Part shown: positions 63,884 to 64,000 of the stretch, piece by piece
How positions within the stretch are numbered: position 1 is the stretch's first letter
Layout of the letters: every line of letters begins with the position of its first letter
Assembly: GCF_019711495.1 (NCBI RefSeq)
Contig: NZ_JAIGNM010000003.1
Coordinates: 186,001 to 250,000 of the forward strand
Source: Qipengyuania xiamenensis
GTDB lineage: Bacteria > Pseudomonadota > Alphaproteobacteria > Sphingomonadales > Sphingomonadaceae
Direction: 5' to 3'
Length of the DNA stretch: 64,000 bases
The notes under the pieces: model-generated
Databases searched by the model: none
What the model saw: only the letters and a program-made list of their open reading frames with translations
What the model was told of the DNA's origin: nothing
Program-made: the position numbers and the translations under genes

Positions 63884-64000
63884 TCAGCTGGCGGCAGCCA
63901 TCATAACGGCGAGCACGACGATCGCGGCGGCCTGCCACTTCACGCGCGCCATCATCGCCTTGTTCTGCTTGAGCTGCATCTCGGTCGCATCGACCTGTTG
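63884..64000 (-). CDS. C-terminal end of a small HIG1-like membrane protein
   Basis: Only the last 38 codons are inside the window. They read QQVDATEMQLKQNKAMMARV, then a membrane helix ending in MMAAAS and TGA. A basic loop followed by a single C-terminal helix fits the twin-helix (HIG1-type) proteins often found beside this adenosyltransferase. The family cannot be confirmed from this part. Confidence 0.6.
   Translation of the reverse strand, partial: QQVDATEMQLKQNKAMMARVKWQAAAIVVLAVMMAAAS

Overview
The window reads as a chromosomal segment of an alphaproteobacterium of the order Sphingomonadales, most like the Erythrobacteraceae. The reasons are the high GC content, a canonical CtrA, a type IVc (Tad) pilus operon of alphaproteobacterial layout, the hisS-prfA-prmC-DUF4167-lnt-metK array, a bacterial Cdc48-type AAA ATPase, and a PduO-type adenosyltransferase beside 3-hydroxyacyl-CoA dehydrogenase. 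I see no insertion sequence, prophage, CRISPR array, rRNA or tRNA gene. Assignments rest on recognised motifs and family memory; no database search was run.

Layout. 1-8941 (+): a tightly coupled Tad pilus operon (partial TadG-like, two TadE-like minor pilins, TadZ/CpaE, CpaF, TadB, TadC, TadD-like lipoprotein, CpaA peptidase, one unknown membrane gene), met convergently by a PilZ-HTH protein. 9969-12696: small membrane protein, MATE exporter, MscS channel. 12820-14980: groESL with a CIRCE operator and a strong terminator. 14998-19951 (-): a DUF305/beta-propeller secreted protein and an acyl-CoA dehydrogenase/phosphotransferase pair. 20056-21982: attachment-family protein, a beta-lactamase-fold hydrolase, a small lipoprotein. 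22227-27456 (+): polA, a CHASE3 HWE-type histidine kinase, an MscS channel. 27462-30530 (-): Cdc48-like ATPase with an unusual folded leader, and a lipoprotein. 30603-34032 (+): CoA-transferase genes with an acid-phosphatase lipoprotein between the subunits, then a CaiB-type transferase. 34036-41004 (-): metK, lnt, DUF4167, prmC, prfA, hisS. 41124-45841: ppa, a BON-MscS channel, pmbA, a membrane protein, lptB. 45869-48831 (+): rpoN, ctrA and a single-domain receiver. 48838-54745: a YbdG-like channel, trmB, a class V aminotransferase, an aldehyde dehydrogenase, an SDR and an outer-membrane barrel. 54860-58310 (-): an acyltransferase-3 gene with a damaged 5' end, and the malic enzyme-phosphotransacetylase fusion. 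58424-64000: mutS, small membrane proteins, 3-hydroxybutyryl-CoA dehydrogenase, PduO-type adenosyltransferase and the end of a small membrane protein.

Most of the window is core chromosome: replication and repair (polA, mutS), translation (hisS, prfA, prmC, trmB), envelope (lnt, lptB), protein folding (groESL, Cdc48), cell-cycle and sigma-54 control (ctrA, rpoN) and acyl-CoA metabolism. The most unusual signals are regulatory or structural: a long helix that would bury the ribosome-binding site of the Cdc48 gene, a set of perfect hairpins before DUF4167, repeats phased with the DNA helix before polA, a duplicated ribosome-binding segment with an ATG-TGA minimal frame before an outer-membrane gene, and an amber codon that removes the Arg of the RX10H motif of an acyltransferase.
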